64,000 bases of DNA from Lewinella sp. IMCC34183 (GTDB lineage Bacteria > Bacteroidota > Bacteroidia > Chitinophagales > Saprospiraceae), in the NCBI RefSeq assembly GCF_003390915.1, contig NZ_QMEM01000001.1, positions 620,001 through 684,000 on the forward strand, given 5' to 3'. Positions 8,302 to 18,572 of the stretch are shown here, piece after piece. Under the pieces are notes generated by a model that was not told where the DNA came from, ran no database searches, and saw only the letters and a program-made list of their open reading frames with translations. Each line of letters starts with the position of its first letter. Position 1 is the first letter of the stretch. The position numbers and the translations under genes are program-made.

Positions 8302-10689
8302 TCAGAATGGATAACCGAAGCCGACCACCAGGCGGATACTGCGGTCGACCGGGTCACCGACGAAGGTCTGGGGGATCTGAAAGTCCTCCACGGTTTCTTC
8401 GTACGGGATCTGGAACGGCTTGGCGAGGTCCAGTCGGAAGATCAGGAACGTTAGGTCGAAGCGGAAGCCGATGCCGTAATCCATCGCCAGCTCGTTGATG
8501 AAGGAGGTGGACCGGAAATCCGTATCCAGGGGCTCTACTTCCGTTTTATAGGTCCAGACGTTGCCGGCATCCACGAAGGCCGCCAGTTCGATCAGGGCGT
8601 TTAGCTTCTGGCGGATCTCGATGCTGGATTCGAGCATCAGGTTACCATAGCCCCGCAGCGTTAGCAGGTTGTTGTTGATCGGTGCGGTACGGCCCGGGCC
8701 CAGTTGACGGGGCGCGAAGCCGCGCAGGCTGTTCGGACCACCGACCGAATACAGGTCGAAGTAAGGTACGATCGCCCGATCCGTGAAGGGGAAGGCAACC
8801 CCGCCGTGTATCCGCATAGCCAGCTGGGTCTGCTGGCTGAAGTTGTGGTAGTAGCGCAGGTCGGTCTCCACCTGGGGGTAAATACTCTGAACGCGGTTGC
8901 TCCGGTTGAGCTCGGCGTCCAGGGGAAACACGTTGTTGAAGTTCATGGACAGGTACTGCTGCCAGAACACGTTGTTGTCGTCCTGCCCGTCCAGTCGGGT
9001 ATCGTAGGTCAGGGTGTAATTCGGGGAGTACACGATCATACGGTCGAAGCGACTAACCGCCGCCGCGTCGGATTCTACGGCGTTGTTGATGCCCAGGTTA
9101 TTGGCCAGCTGCAGTACGCCGGAATTGCTCACCACAGGATCCTGCACGCGTACCGACAGCGGGTTCAGCAGGTGGGTCTTTTTCACCCGGCGCTGCCAGG
9201 TATAGCCGTATTCCGCCCGGATCTGGAGCAGGCTCACCGATTCGGTAGCCTCGGGATCCTGTTCAATTACCTGCGCCAGGTCGGTCAGTTCCTGGTCGGA
9301 AATCTCCTGGGAGAACTTGGCCAGTGTGAGCCGCAGGTTTTCCGCCTTAGCGCCCAGGCTCATAACCGTACCGCTGGTCATTACACGGGGGATGATCTTC
9401 CGGCGCCAGGGTAGCCAGAGGCGGGGTACGTTGAGGGTTGCCGTGAGACCGTAAATCCCGGAGCGCGGGACCCGAATCTGGTCGGTGTTGCCCATAAACA
9501 CCACGTAACTGAAGTCGCCCTCCAGGGTAAATAATTCCGCCCCGCGCAGGAGATTACGGTTGGTATAGGCCAGCCGGATGTTGGGACCGATGTAGCGCGC
9601 GGAGTTGTACGTCAGGCCCAGCTCCCCGTCGATGCGCCGCCGGAGCTGGGGTTCCATATAGGCGTTCAGAATGAGGGTGGAATCCGAGCCGGGTACGGTC
9701 TGGTAATCGAGGCTGATGTACCGGAAGGTATTGTAGCTGGCGAGACGGCGCAATGTCTTGCGGTGCCGCTCAGGGTTGTACAACATCCCCTCCTCGATCG
9801 CGAACCCTTCGTCGAGGATAGAGGGCCGCAGGGGGCAGTCATCGCAGTAAATGTTCAGGCCGCCGGTGCGGTGTACCGGCAGGCGGCCGCGGCCGAGGGT
9901 ATCCGTTACGTCTATATTAGGGTAGACGTTGACCGCGACGATGCGCTGGGGAATCAAGTGTTGGGGGGGTACGTCGCTCTTCAGCTTGGCGAGCATCTTC
10001 ACCCGCTCCTCCCCCTGGGCGGTATCGGCCAGAAAGAGAAAATCGTTGGCGTTGGCGTAAAAGTAACCCTCGTCCTTCAGCGACTGCTGCCAACGCTGCC
10101 GCTCGGCCTTTATCCGGGCGAGATCGTAGCGCATCCCGGGGTTCAGCACCGTCTCTTCCTGCACGCTGTCGATGATCCGGGCCACGGCGGTGTCGCTCCA
10201 GTAATGCAGCACGGTGTCCAGTTCGTAGGGAGCGCCTACGGTCACCGTATAGTCGACCGTCACTTCCCGGTCATCGAGCAGGGTATCCGCGCGGTAGCTG
10301 GCGTCGTTAGTAAAGTAGCCGATGTTGGCCGCCCGGTTCTGTAGCAGGGTGGTCACCCCCTCGGCGAGCGCCTCGTCGTAGAAGATGGGCTCTTCCCCCC
10401 GGGTCTCGGTGGAGTCCTCGGCGTATTTCTCCGGCTTCTTGCGTTTCTTCTCCTCGAATTTGTAGTACCGCCAGATGTTGCGGTATCCGATCAGGGGGAT
10501 CTTCGAGTTGGTATTCTGGTCCAGGACAGCGTTCAGCTGCGTCTCCAGCTCAGCGGTGGGAATGGAGTCCGCCGCGGAGATCGAGACGCTGGCCCCCTGG
10601 TATAGGTAGCGATCCGGTGGCAGGAACTGGGTAACGTTGCAGCCCATCGCGCTCAGGACCAAGAATACGAACAACAGTCTGCGCATCAT
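8302..10689 (-). CDS. tamL: TamL, lipoprotein-type outer membrane assembly factor (BamA/TamA family)
   Basis: A 795-residue Omp85-family outer membrane protein. In Bacteroidota the TamA partner of TamB is a lipoprotein called TamL. Here the lipobox LSAMGC puts the lipidated cysteine at residue 17. POTRA-like repeats follow at about residues 130-340 (for example NIGYFTNDASY), then a 16-stranded-barrel region to the C-terminus. The conserved loop motif SLRGFAPRQLGPGR matches the VRGY/F element of Omp85 proteins, and the chain ends in an aromatic residue (GFGYPF), the usual barrel C-terminus. Start: two ATGs lie in tandem at 10689-10684, and the first overlaps the tamB stop in the arrangement TAATG, which implies translational coupling. 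With TamB it should move lipids or help insert outer membrane proteins. Confidence 0.92.
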   Translation of the reverse strand: MMRRLLFVFLVLSAMGCNVTQFLPPDRYLYQGASVSISAADSIPTAELETQLNAVLDQNTNSKIPLIGYRNIWRYYKFEEKKRKKPEKYAEDSTETRGEEPIFYDEALAEGVTTLLQNRAANIGYFTNDASYRADTLLDDREVTVDYTVTVGAPYELDTVLHYWSDTAVARIIDSVQEETVLNPGMRYDLARIKAERQRWQQSLKDEGYFYANANDFLFLADTAQGEERVKMLAKLKSDVPPQHLIPQRIVAVNVYPNIDVTDTLGRGRLPVHRTGGLNIYCDDCPLRPSILDEGFAIEEGMLYNPERHRKTLRRLASYNTFRYISLDYQTVPGSDSTLILNAYMEPQLRRRIDGELGLTYNSARYIGPNIRLAYTNRNLLRGAELFTLEGDFSYVVFMGNTDQIRVPRSGIYGLTATLNVPRLWLPWRRKIIPRVMTSGTVMSLGAKAENLRLTLAKFSQEISDQELTDLAQVIEQDPEATESVSLLQIRAEYGYTWQRRVKKTHLLNPLSVRVQDPVVSNSGVLQLANNLGINNAVESDAAAVSRFDRMIVYSPNYTLTYDTRLDGQDDNNVFWQQYLSMNFNNVFPLDAELNRSNRVQSIYPQVETDLRYYHNFSQQTQLAMRIHGGVAFPFTDRAIVPYFDLYSVGGPNSLRGFAPRQLGPGRTAPINNNLLTLRGYGNLMLESSIEIRQKLNALIELAAFVDAGNVWTYKTEVEPLDTDFRSTSFINELAMDYGIGFRFDLTFLIFRLDLAKPFQIPYEETVEDFQIPQTFVGDPVDRSIRLVVGFGYPF

Positions 10690-13600
10690 TATTTCGTTTT
10701 GTCCGGGCTCCAGAAGAAGCGGTTGAATTCCTTGCTGAAGGTGAGGCGCCCTCCAAAGCGCATCACGTTACCACCGATCAGGGCGTCCCGGTCGCGGTCG
10801 TTGAAGAACTTGAGGCGTAGGGAGCCGTCAGGATTGATCAGGTACTCCGCGGTGATGTTATCGAGGTAGGTCTGCGAGGTCCCCGCTACCTCATCGGCGT
10901 CGTTGCCGGCCACCCCATCCACGCTGACCACCACGCGGTCGTCAAACAGGGTTTTGCGCAGACTTACCCGCAGGTTGGTGTTGGTGGTGCCGTCGGTGTC
11001 CTGGTAGCTGTCCAGTCCGAAGTCCAGCTCCACGAAGCCGACGTACTGGTTAGCCAGGTTGTTCAGGTAGCCACCCAGGGCGCTGTTCAGCGTGGTATTG
11101 ACCAGGCTGGTACCGTCTCCCCCACCCTGGTCCACCAGCGGTATGTTGAATCCACCGAAGGCCAGCAACTGAAAGGCGGTAGTGGTCAGGCGGCTGTCGT
11201 CCTGCCGCAGCTTGGCCAGGGCGTTATCGACTGAGTTTATTCCGAGGTTACCGTAGGCATCTTCCGGATAGACGACGTTCGTGGTCAGGTTACTCGACTG
11301 CAGGTCGCCCTTCAGTCCGATCACCACGTAAAATGTCTGTTTCCGGCGCAGCGTCGCCGCGTCGGTGGGCGTGCCCTGACTCAGTGCCTCCACCAGGGGC
11401 AGCGGGGAGGTCTGTACCCGGTGACGGATGGTCAGGTCGAGGGTCGGGTTCTCGATTTCCCCGTTGAACGTGACACTACTGCCCGGCACCACCTCGAACT
11501 CCTTGTTGATGACCTGGTAAACGAAGTCGTAATTGCCCTCGACCAGTTCCACGCGGCCCGTAGCCTCCTGGCTGCCGTCGGGATTGATCCGCAGGGCCAG
11601 ATTACCCTCGGCCCGCCCCGTAAAGGTCTGCCCGGTAACCGGGTCCACGACCACCGTCACCTGGAGGTTGGGCTTGACCTCGAGGTTGAGCGTCATACTC
11701 AGCCCGGTGCGCGAGGTGACCGTGCTGTCGTCGGTAATGGTGTCGCGGCGCAGGATATCCGACCACTGGTACTCTTCCTCGAAGGCCACCACGCCCTCGG
11801 CGTCCACCAGCGTAGCGGAGGGGACAGTATACACATACGTGATATCGGACCCTTCGTTGGTAGTCGCCTCCACTTCCACGACGGGAAGCGTAGCGGTTCC
11901 GCCGATGTCTACACGGGCGTCGACGGACATGAACCCGTAGTAGTCGGGATTATCCTCCACGGTCGAGTTGATGGCCGTGAAGTCCTCGGCGACCACGAGC
12001 ATATCGAGTTTGATGTCGTCCAGCCCGTTGAGGATGATGTTACCGCTCACCTCGGCTTCGTTGCCGTTGGTATCGTAAATCTGTAATCCGTTGGAGAAGG
12101 TTATTTGCTGATCTTCGAAAACGATCGGATTCTCTCCCAGCCGGAAGCGTTCGCCCAGCAGGCTGATAATCAAACTGGCCTCGTTAAAGGAGAACCGGCC
12201 GTCCATGACCGGATTTTCTATGGTGCCGGTGAGGGCAAGTTGCCCCTCCAGGAAACCCTCGGTGTCCTGGAGATAACCCAGGCTGAAGGGCTCCGCACTC
12301 TCCAGCTGCAGAGCGTTCACGTCAAGCATGATGTCCATGGGTCCGTTGAGCCGGTAGGTACCCGTCACGTCGAGGTCGTTACCCGAGCCCTCGAGGCCGA
12401 TATCGAGGTTATACGCCTGTTCGTTGGTGGTCGTCACGTCGGCGGTCATGTCGCCGAGCAGCGTTCCGGCGTAGGCCAACTGATCGATGGTCAGGTTGGT
12501 GCTGATGCCGAGGTTGGTCATCGCGTTATTTAGGCTCACGGTGCCGTTGAGGATTCCGGCCGCGGTTTCTTCCTCGGAAAATACCAGGCGGCTGGGCGTC
12601 CGCAGATCGAAATCCGTGAAGGAGATCAGTACGTCGCTCGGATCCTTAGTTTCCGCCCGCAGCGACTGTCCCGCGTGCTCCAGGGCGAGGTCGCGTACGA
12701 TGAGCGTCGAATCGTAGAGCATAATGACGTTGTCCACCGGCACGGTCCAGGTCTCGAAGTTCAGGATCTGCTCCGGTTCCAGGCTGACGATCAGGGAGTC
12801 GCCCCGCTGGTCGATATAGGTGCCGAGGTAGTGCCGCAGGCTGTCTTCTTCCGTATACAGCTTAAGCTCGACCTGCAGACGGTCATCGATGGTTTCTCCC
12901 GAAATGACCGTTCGGCCCAGTTCCAGGCTGCCGTTGAGGTTGATGTCCTCCCAGTCGGCATTGAAGCCAAGACTGGCGGTATCGCCCACAGCCTGGAAGG
13001 CCAGGTTCCGCGCCTCCAGTCCGGCGTATTCGATCTCGGGCACGTCCAGGTTGACAACAAACTCAGGGGACGCGTCGCGATAAAGCAGGGAAAGCGAAAG
13101 CGGGGAAAGCTGGGTCAGGCCGTTGATGATCCCCCCGGTCAGCACCTGCGGTCGTTTGAGCTGGAACGCCACGTCCAGCCGGTTGCCGTCCTCTACGGGA
13201 TCGGGTTGCCGCATGTCCTCGTCGACGTAGGCCAGCAGGAAGTTGACCATCTTCTCGGGAGTGGTCAGGGGGTCGAAGTACCCCAGTACCTCCCCGTCCA
13301 TCACGTCGGAGCGAATGTAGATTTCGTTGTCCCAGTCGTGCATCGCGGCCGTCATCAACAGGCTGTCGACAAAGGTGCTCCCCTCATCAGTGCGTAGGAT
13401 CAGACTATCCAGGCGGACGAACGCGTCCAGGTCGTAGGGGTCGATCCCCTCGGTGCGGGCCACGAGTTGGCCGGATATCGCCAGCGGCACGGCGGTGAGG
13501 TTCCAGCGTTCCAGCTGCACCGTGCCGACGTCGACGAGGGCCTCGGCAAACACCGAGCTGTCGGCGTTGATGATGTAGCGCGCGGAGCCGTCGGCCCGAA

Positions 13601-15974
13601 AAAAGGGGTGCGTCACGTCAAATTCGGCGGCGTAGCGGAAGTCGGTGACCGAAGCCGTCAGGTCCAGCAGCTGACTGCCGGTTTCCTGTACCACCGTGGC
13701 GTCGATGGCCAGGTCCATGCTGGGCTCGAGCCGCCCGGTCACCTGGGCCTGCAGGTCGAGGGGTCCCAACTCGAGGGACAGCAGGGAGTCGCGCATCGGC
13801 CCGGTAAAGAGGTCGGGGATGCTCACGTTGGTCAGGTCGGCGGTGACGTCCAGGTTCTCGGGATTGTACCGCCCCTGCAGGTTCCAGTTGCCGTTGGTTG
13901 TTTCCAGCGGTACGTCGAACGTCAGGTCCGCCAGGCTGCCGGAGACGCTGGCGTTGCGGATACGCAGGCTGGGCAGGTTAAGGTTGGCCGGCAGGAGGCT
14001 GTCCGGGAGGATGGACCGTACGTCGGCGATGTTGATGCCGAGGTCGCTGATCTCCAGGTTCAGCGCCAGCTGATCGGGGTCGGTCGCGTTGCGGATGTTG
14101 CCGTTGATGCGGGCGTAGGTACTGTCGCCCGGCAGGTTGAGCCGCAGGTTCACGTCGAGGTTCTCCATGGGGCCGCTCACCGAGCCGCTGCCCCGTACGA
14201 AGTCGGGCAGTTTATAGTCTTCCGGGATCGAGCCGGGCGGTACGTATGCCAGGATCGTCGCCCGGGTGGCCAGCAGCGTGTCCAGGCGCACGTCCAGGCG
14301 GGTACTCGGGTAGGTGGTCACTCCGTTCACTACGCCGCTCGTCCGTACGCGGCTGTTCAGGCCGTTGCCGAAAACACGGTTCTCCAGGGCGTATAGGTCC
14401 AGCTCCAGGCGCTCGTTGTCGTAGCTGGCCGACCCCTCCGCCACGATGCGCTTCGGCCAGTCGATGTCGGGGGGCAGGGTGCCCGCGGGCAGCAGGGGCA
14501 GCAGGGGTCCGGGTACGATGCTCAGTTCGCGCAGTACCAGCCGGCCGCCGGCCGCTTCTGTGTTCAGGATGTCGTGGGCGCGGCCGTTGGCGCGCAGCTT
14601 GATGCCGGGCCCGTCCAGGCTGATACGGCCAATTTCCAGGTCGGCGGCCGTGCCGTTGGCCCGCAGGCTGAATTCCAGGCGGTCCGCCAGGTTGTTGCGC
14701 ACCACGTTTTCCGTGGCGACGTCCGGCGCGACCAGGGCGATGTCACGCAATCCCAGGTAGCCGTCGAGCTCGGCGCGCGCCACCAGTTCTTCCAAATTGG
14801 CGGCTGCGAAGTCGTAGTCGACCGCCGTATTCTCGGACCGCAGCTCGCTGTTGTCGGTACGCAGCAGGAAATCGCGCAGGGCGAGGTAGTTCGGGTCATA
14901 GGTGATCTCCCCTTCGGTCCGTCGGATCGCCAGGCCGCTTTTCTCTACGCCGCTCAGTTGGCGCAGCCGCAGGTGCAGGGAATCCACCAGGTAGCTGATG
15001 TCGGTGGCTTCGGCCTCCACGCTGTCCAGGGCCAGGTGGGCATAGTCGATTCCCGGGCCCTCGAGCGCGGGCGCCGGGGTGTCCATGCTGAAGGAAAGAT
15101 CCCGCAGTTGGAACAGGTCCCCGCGGAAGGCAATGCTGTCGCCCACGCCCACGTCGGCTCCTTCGAGGTTGACGTAGGGCAGGCCGGTCTTGATTTCCAG
15201 GCTGTCCATGCCGAGGGCCAGGGAGGATTCCGTAATGGTGATGCGCCCGGCACGCAGGGCCAGGGGAGCCGATTCGGCGGTGGTGTCCACGGGGGTCGTG
15301 CTTTCGCCCAGACGAATGTCCGCAACGGCCGCCTCCAGTTCCAGGAAGTCGATACCAAAGTCCATGGTATTCAGGTCGGCCTCGTCGATCTCCCCTTCCA
15401 GCCGATGCGCGGTCACGTCGGCGAGCAGGCCCGCCGGGTCATCCTGGTAGTAGATGTCGGCGTTGGTGAGCAGTAGCTTGGCTCCGTTGAGGTTGATCAG
15501 GAAACCGCCCGAGGTGTTGGCCACCGAATCGGCCTGCGGGCTGTCCTCCATGGCCACCGTATCCACCGGCATGAGGGCGTCGAACAGGAACTGGATATTG
15601 GAGGTGGAGTCCGTGGTGACGACGTTGGCGTAGACGTCGTCGATCGTGATGGATTTGATGTCCACGGTGGACCGGATCAGCGCCCACATATCCAGGCCGA
15701 CGTCCAGCGATCCCAGCCGTGCGACCGTATCGCCCGCGGGATTATTTACGTAGACCCCCTCGATGGCGAGGCGGGTGGGGAATTCCAGGTCGATGTTGCC
15801 AATCCCCACGTCGGTGTTTAGGGTGGACTGGGCCACTTTCTCGACCTCACGCGTGATGCGATCCTGGACGAAGGGCAGTTGGATGAGCAGAAATACCAGC
15901 ACGAGCAGCCCCAGCAGGGACACCACGAGCCAGAAAACGAACCGTCCTATCTGCTTACCTATATGTGTTGCCAA
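10689..15974 (-). CDS. tamB: TamB, translocation and assembly module subunit (DUF490)
   Basis: A 1761-residue inner-membrane-anchored, periplasm-spanning protein of the AsmA/TamB bridge family. One N-terminal membrane segment lies at about residues 12-34 (FVFWLVVSLLGLLVLVFLLI), followed by AsmA-like repeats and more than a thousand residues of beta-rich, asparagine- and aspartate-rich strands. The C-terminal TamB domain covers about residues 1250-1700. Bacterial TamB proteins are usually 1200-1600 residues, and Bacteroidota versions run longer, as here. No ATG is available near the N-terminus. The frame opens after a TAG at about 16020, and the TTG at 15974 is the only sensible start; it begins LATHIGKQIGRFVFWL. 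The stop overlaps the tamL start by one base. The 95-bp gap to the upstream methyltransferase has only a weak hairpin (16042-16058). Confidence 0.92.
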   Translation of the reverse strand: MATHIGKQIGRFVFWLVVSLLGLLVLVFLLIQLPFVQDRITREVEKVAQSTLNTDVGIGNIDLEFPTRLAIEGVYVNNPAGDTVARLGSLDVGLDMWALIRSTVDIKSITIDDVYANVVTTDSTSNIQFLFDALMPVDTVAMEDSPQADSVANTSGGFLINLNGAKLLLTNADIYYQDDPAGLLADVTAHRLEGEIDEADLNTMDFGIDFLELEAAVADIRLGESTTPVDTTAESAPLALRAGRITITESSLALGMDSLEIKTGLPYVNLEGADVGVGDSIAFRGDLFQLRDLSFSMDTPAPALEGPGIDYAHLALDSVEAEATDISYLVDSLHLRLRQLSGVEKSGLAIRRTEGEITYDPNYLALRDFLLRTDNSELRSENTAVDYDFAAANLEELVARAELDGYLGLRDIALVAPDVATENVVRNNLADRLEFSLRANGTAADLEIGRISLDGPGIKLRANGRAHDILNTEAAGGRLVLRELSIVPGPLLPLLPAGTLPPDIDWPKRIVAEGSASYDNERLELDLYALENRVFGNGLNSRVRTSGVVNGVTTYPSTRLDVRLDTLLATRATILAYVPPGSIPEDYKLPDFVRGSGSVSGPMENLDVNLRLNLPGDSTYARINGNIRNATDPDQLALNLEISDLGINIADVRSILPDSLLPANLNLPSLRIRNASVSGSLADLTFDVPLETTNGNWNLQGRYNPENLDVTADLTNVSIPDLFTGPMRDSLLSLELGPLDLQAQVTGRLEPSMDLAIDATVVQETGSQLLDLTASVTDFRYAAEFDVTHPFFRADGSARYIINADSSVFAEALVDVGTVQLERWNLTAVPLAISGQLVARTEGIDPYDLDAFVRLDSLILRTDEGSTFVDSLLMTAAMHDWDNEIYIRSDVMDGEVLGYFDPLTTPEKMVNFLLAYVDEDMRQPDPVEDGNRLDVAFQLKRPQVLTGGIINGLTQLSPLSLSLLYRDASPEFVVNLDVPEIEYAGLEARNLAFQAVGDTASLGFNADWEDINLNGSLELGRTVISGETIDDRLQVELKLYTEEDSLRHYLGTYIDQRGDSLIVSLEPEQILNFETWTVPVDNVIMLYDSTLIVRDLALEHAGQSLRAETKDPSDVLISFTDFDLRTPSRLVFSEEETAAGILNGTVSLNNAMTNLGISTNLTIDQLAYAGTLLGDMTADVTTTNEQAYNLDIGLEGSGNDLDVTGTYRLNGPMDIMLDVNALQLESAEPFSLGYLQDTEGFLEGQLALTGTIENPVMDGRFSFNEASLIISLLGERFRLGENPIVFEDQQITFSNGLQIYDTNGNEAEVSGNIILNGLDDIKLDMLVVAEDFTAINSTVEDNPDYYGFMSVDARVDIGGTATLPVVEVEATTNEGSDITYVYTVPSATLVDAEGVVAFEEEYQWSDILRRDTITDDSTVTSRTGLSMTLNLEVKPNLQVTVVVDPVTGQTFTGRAEGNLALRINPDGSQEATGRVELVEGNYDFVYQVINKEFEVVPGSSVTFNGEIENPTLDLTIRHRVQTSPLPLVEALSQGTPTDAATLRRKQTFYVVIGLKGDLQSSNLTTNVVYPEDAYGNLGINSVDNALAKLRQDDSRLTTTAFQLLAFGGFNIPLVDQGGGDGTSLVNTTLNSALGGYLNNLANQYVGFVELDFGLDSYQDTDGTTNTNLRVSLRKTLFDDRVVVSVDGVAGNDADEVAGTSQTYLDNITAEYLINPDGSLRLKFFNDRDRDALIGGNVMRFGGRLTFSKEFNRFFWSPDKTK

Positions 15975-16069
15975 TGCGGGGTATGGTTGATCGGGGAATA
16001 TTGTAGCCTAACGGCTACTCAAAACCGAGGTTCGCTAATTTGTACGGTGGTTCCGTACGCCCGCCGCCA

Positions 16070-17248
16070 TCAGTCGACCTGCAGCACCAGCCCCTTAAGG
16101 TACTCTCCCTCGGGGTGGTAGAGGCTGACCGGATGATCGGGCGACTGGGCGAGTCGGTGCAACACCCGGGCGCTGCGGCCGCTTTCGAGCCCGGCCGCGA
16201 CGATGGTATCGTAGAACAGCTGCCGGTCGACCACGCGGCTGCAACTGAAGGTGAAGAGCAGTCCCCCGGGGCGGAGGGCGGCCATGGCCCGGGCGTTGAG
16301 GCGCTTGTAGGCCTGTACCGCCTTGTGCCGGCGGTGCTTGTTCTTGGCGTAGGCGGGGGGATCTACTACGACGATATCGAAGGAGCGCGGTTCCGCTTCC
16401 TTGAGAAAGTCCATGACGTCGGCCATGTGGGCGGTGTGCCGGTCCGCGAAGTCGCCGTTCGCGGCCACGTTTGCCTCGGTCAGTGCCGTGGCGCGTTCGC
16501 TCAGGTCTACGCTCTGCACCTGCGCGGCGCCGCCCAGCAGGGCGTATACGCTGAAGCCTCCGGTATAGCAGAAGGTATTGAGCACCCGGCAGTCGCGGGC
16601 GTAACTGCCGAGCAGCCAGCGGTTGTCGCGCTGGTCCAGGAAGAATCCCGTCTTTTGTCCGTTCACCAGGTCCACCTGGAAGCGGCGGCCGTTCTCCAGC
16701 ACGACCACCTCGTTGACCGCCGATCCGGCCAGGGTACCGTCGGTTGCCTGCCCCGCGTACCGCTGCGGCAGCGCCGCCGCGCTTTTATCGTAGACCGAAT
16801 CGATGCCGGGCACCCGCAGCAGGGCCGCGGCGATCCGCTCGCGCTGCCGGTGCATGCCGATACTGTGGCACTGCACGACGGCCACGGAGGCGTAGCGGTC
16901 CACGATGAGGCCCGGCAGCCCGTCGCCGGCCGCGTGGACCAGCCGGTAGGCGTTGGTGAGGGGGTCTTCGGCGAGCCCGAGCCGGCCCCGCAAGGCCAGC
17001 GCGGTCGCGAGCCGCCGGTCGATCAGGTCCTCGGGATAGGGTGCGTCGCCGAAGTGCAGCATGCGTACCCGGATGCTCCCCTCCTGGTAGTGGCCGGTAC
17101 CGAGGGCCTGGCCGGAAGCGTCCGACACCTGCACCAGGTCACCGTCTTCGAGCCCTTCCGCTTCGGTCTTGACGGCACCCGAGAACACCCAGGGGCTGAA
17201 GCGTTGCAGCGCGCCTTCGCGGCCGCGGTGGAGGGTAAGGGATTTCAT
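16070..17248 (-). CDS. Class I rRNA methyltransferase with PUA domain (RlmI/RlmK type)
   Basis: A 392-residue SAM-dependent methyltransferase of the RlmI/COG1092 family, which makes m5C on 23S rRNA in E. coli. An N-terminal PUA-like RNA-binding domain lies at about residues 1-75 (LHRGREGALQRFSPWVFSGAV). The central fold is followed by the Rossmann methyltransferase domain with LNTFCYTGGFSVYA (SAM motif I), VDLSERA and the catalytic-site motif VVVDPPAYAKNK. The cysteine of the C-terminal FTFSCS is in the position expected for a catalytic m5C cysteine. The ATG at 17248 is preferred over the upstream in-frame start at 17269 because homologues begin at MKSLTLHRG. It is the first gene of the run that includes tamB. 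The exact rRNA position is not determinable here. Confidence 0.88.
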   Translation of the reverse strand: MKSLTLHRGREGALQRFSPWVFSGAVKTEAEGLEDGDLVQVSDASGQALGTGHYQEGSIRVRMLHFGDAPYPEDLIDRRLATALALRGRLGLAEDPLTNAYRLVHAAGDGLPGLIVDRYASVAVVQCHSIGMHRQRERIAAALLRVPGIDSVYDKSAAALPQRYAGQATDGTLAGSAVNEVVVLENGRRFQVDLVNGQKTGFFLDQRDNRWLLGSYARDCRVLNTFCYTGGFSVYALLGGAAQVQSVDLSERATALTEANVAANGDFADRHTAHMADVMDFLKEAEPRSFDIVVVDPPAYAKNKHRRHKAVQAYKRLNARAMAALRPGGLLFTFSCSRVVDRQLFYDTIVAAGLESGRSARVLHRLAQSPDHPVSLYHPEGEYLKGLVLQVD

Positions 17249-17558
17249 GGTACCGGGTTTGGCGGGCAAAGGTAGAACTTCCGCCGGGAGCAGCGGCCGC
17301 TAGTCTTTACGAATAGACCGGTATACTACAAATCATTCGCGGCACGTTATGAGGCAGTACGCCGGTGGCACCTCCGCCCCGTCAGCGCAATCCGGGCGTT
17401 TACCCGATTGCCGGAGCGGATACAGTGTGTTCTTCCGGGATTCTCACCAGTACCCTACACGTGTCTCCTATATTATGTAGCAGTTCCACCTTGCCAATTT
17501 CCCCTAATTCTCGCGTCGTCGCGCCGTACACCGCAGCGACGGAGTAAACCTTTCCCCA
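17249..17558. other. Divergent intergenic region without a gene
   Basis: These 310 bp between the starts of the methyltransferase (minus) and the DUF4382 lipoprotein (plus) must hold two promoters. I see no tRNA-like fold, no riboswitch I recognise and no convincing coding frame. Confidence 0.5.
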
Positions 17559-18515
17559 ATGAAATTTTCCCTTTGTTCCAGCAAGTTGCTGGTTGCCCTC
17601 ACCGTCATGTTCTTCACCTTCAGCTGTGGTGAGGAAGAGCCCGCAACCCCCAGCGGGAGCGGCAGCGGTGATTTTACCGTCGAGATGACCGACGCCCCCC
17701 TCGACGACGCCAACGTGAAGGCCGTATTCGTCACCGTCTCCGAAGTACGCGTAGACGGACAGGCCATCGAAGGCTTCAGTGCTACCACCGTCAACGTGTC
17801 CGCCCTCACCGACGGCACCACCGAAACCCTTTTCGACGGGCAACTTGCCGCCGACAGCTATTCGAAGCTCGAACTCGTTCTGGAGGATGGCGCGGAAGCG
17901 GTAAACGGCGGCCCCGGCTGCTACGTGCTCACCAAGGACGACACCAAAGTTGCCCTGGAAGCCACCGGTGACGGCGTCCTCACCGTCAACAACTCGGATT
18001 TCACCATCACCGAGAGCGCCTCGGTCTCCGCCGTCGTGGACTTCGACCTCCGCAAGGCCCTCGTGCGCGCCGAAGACGAAACCAAGCCCTACAAGTTTGC
18101 CGCCGAGAGCCGGCTGGAGAATTCCCTCCGCTTCGTTAACAAGGACCGCAGCGGCACCCTCACCGGCACGGTAACCGATAATTCCGATACCGAAACCGAG
18201 ATCGTGGTCTACGCCTACGCCAAGGGTACCTACCGCAGCAGCGAGGCCACCGGCGACAGCGACGACGAGCTCTTCCTCAACGCCGTGAGCAGCGCCACCG
18301 TCAACAGCAACATGGAGTACACCCTGGCCTTCCTCAGCGAGGGAGAGTACGAGCTGGTGGCCGTGGCCTACGACGACCGCGACGACGACGGCAAGACCGA
18401 GATGCAGGGCACCTTCAACATGTCCAGCGCCGCCAACCTCAACCTGACCGGCCTGAAGGTGAACGCCAAAAGCAGCACCACCGTCGACCTGACCCTGAGC
18501 GGATTGATCTTCTGA
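17559..18515 (+). CDS. DUF4382 domain lipoprotein
   Basis: A 318-residue predicted lipoprotein. The signal peptide ends in the lipobox TFSC with the lipidated cysteine at residue 23, followed by an acidic GEEE. A glycine/serine linker follows. Residues about 38-190 match DUF4382 (DFTVEMTDAPLDDANVKAVFVTVSEVRV ... VNVSALTDGTTETLFDGQLAADSYSKLELVL). Residues about 195-318 look like a second carboxypeptidase-regulatory or Ig-like beta domain (GTLTGTVTD ... EGEYELVAVAYDDRDDDGKTEM). The function of DUF4382 is unknown. The ATG at 17559 gives a complete lipoprotein signal. The gene stands alone on the plus strand and ends at a strong palindromic terminator shared with the convergent gene. Confidence 0.85.
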   Translation: MKFSLCSSKLLVALTVMFFTFSCGEEEPATPSGSGSGDFTVEMTDAPLDDANVKAVFVTVSEVRVDGQAIEGFSATTVNVSALTDGTTETLFDGQLAADSYSKLELVLEDGAEAVNGGPGCYVLTKDDTKVALEATGDGVLTVNNSDFTITESASVSAVVDFDLRKALVRAEDETKPYKFAAESRLENSLRFVNKDRSGTLTGTVTDNSDTETEIVVYAYAKGTYRSSEATGDSDDELFLNAVSSATVNSNMEYTLAFLSEGEYELVAVAYDDRDDDGKTEMQGTFNMSSAANLNLTGLKVNAKSSTTVDLTLSGLIF

Positions 18516-18534
18516 TAAGGTCCTACCGCATTTT

Positions 18535-18568
18535 CGATCCCCCGCCGGCAGCTGCCGGCGGGGGATCG
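18535..18568. terminator. Perfect 34-bp palindrome, bidirectional terminator
   Basis: A 17-bp perfect inverted repeat without mismatch (starts CGATCCCCCGCCGGCAG, centre at 18551/18552) lies between two convergent genes, 19 bp after one stop and 4 bp before the other. Flanking tracts are short (TTTT on the left, TCGTTT on the right). It probably ends transcription from both sides. Confidence 0.8.
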
Positions 18569-18572
18569 TCGT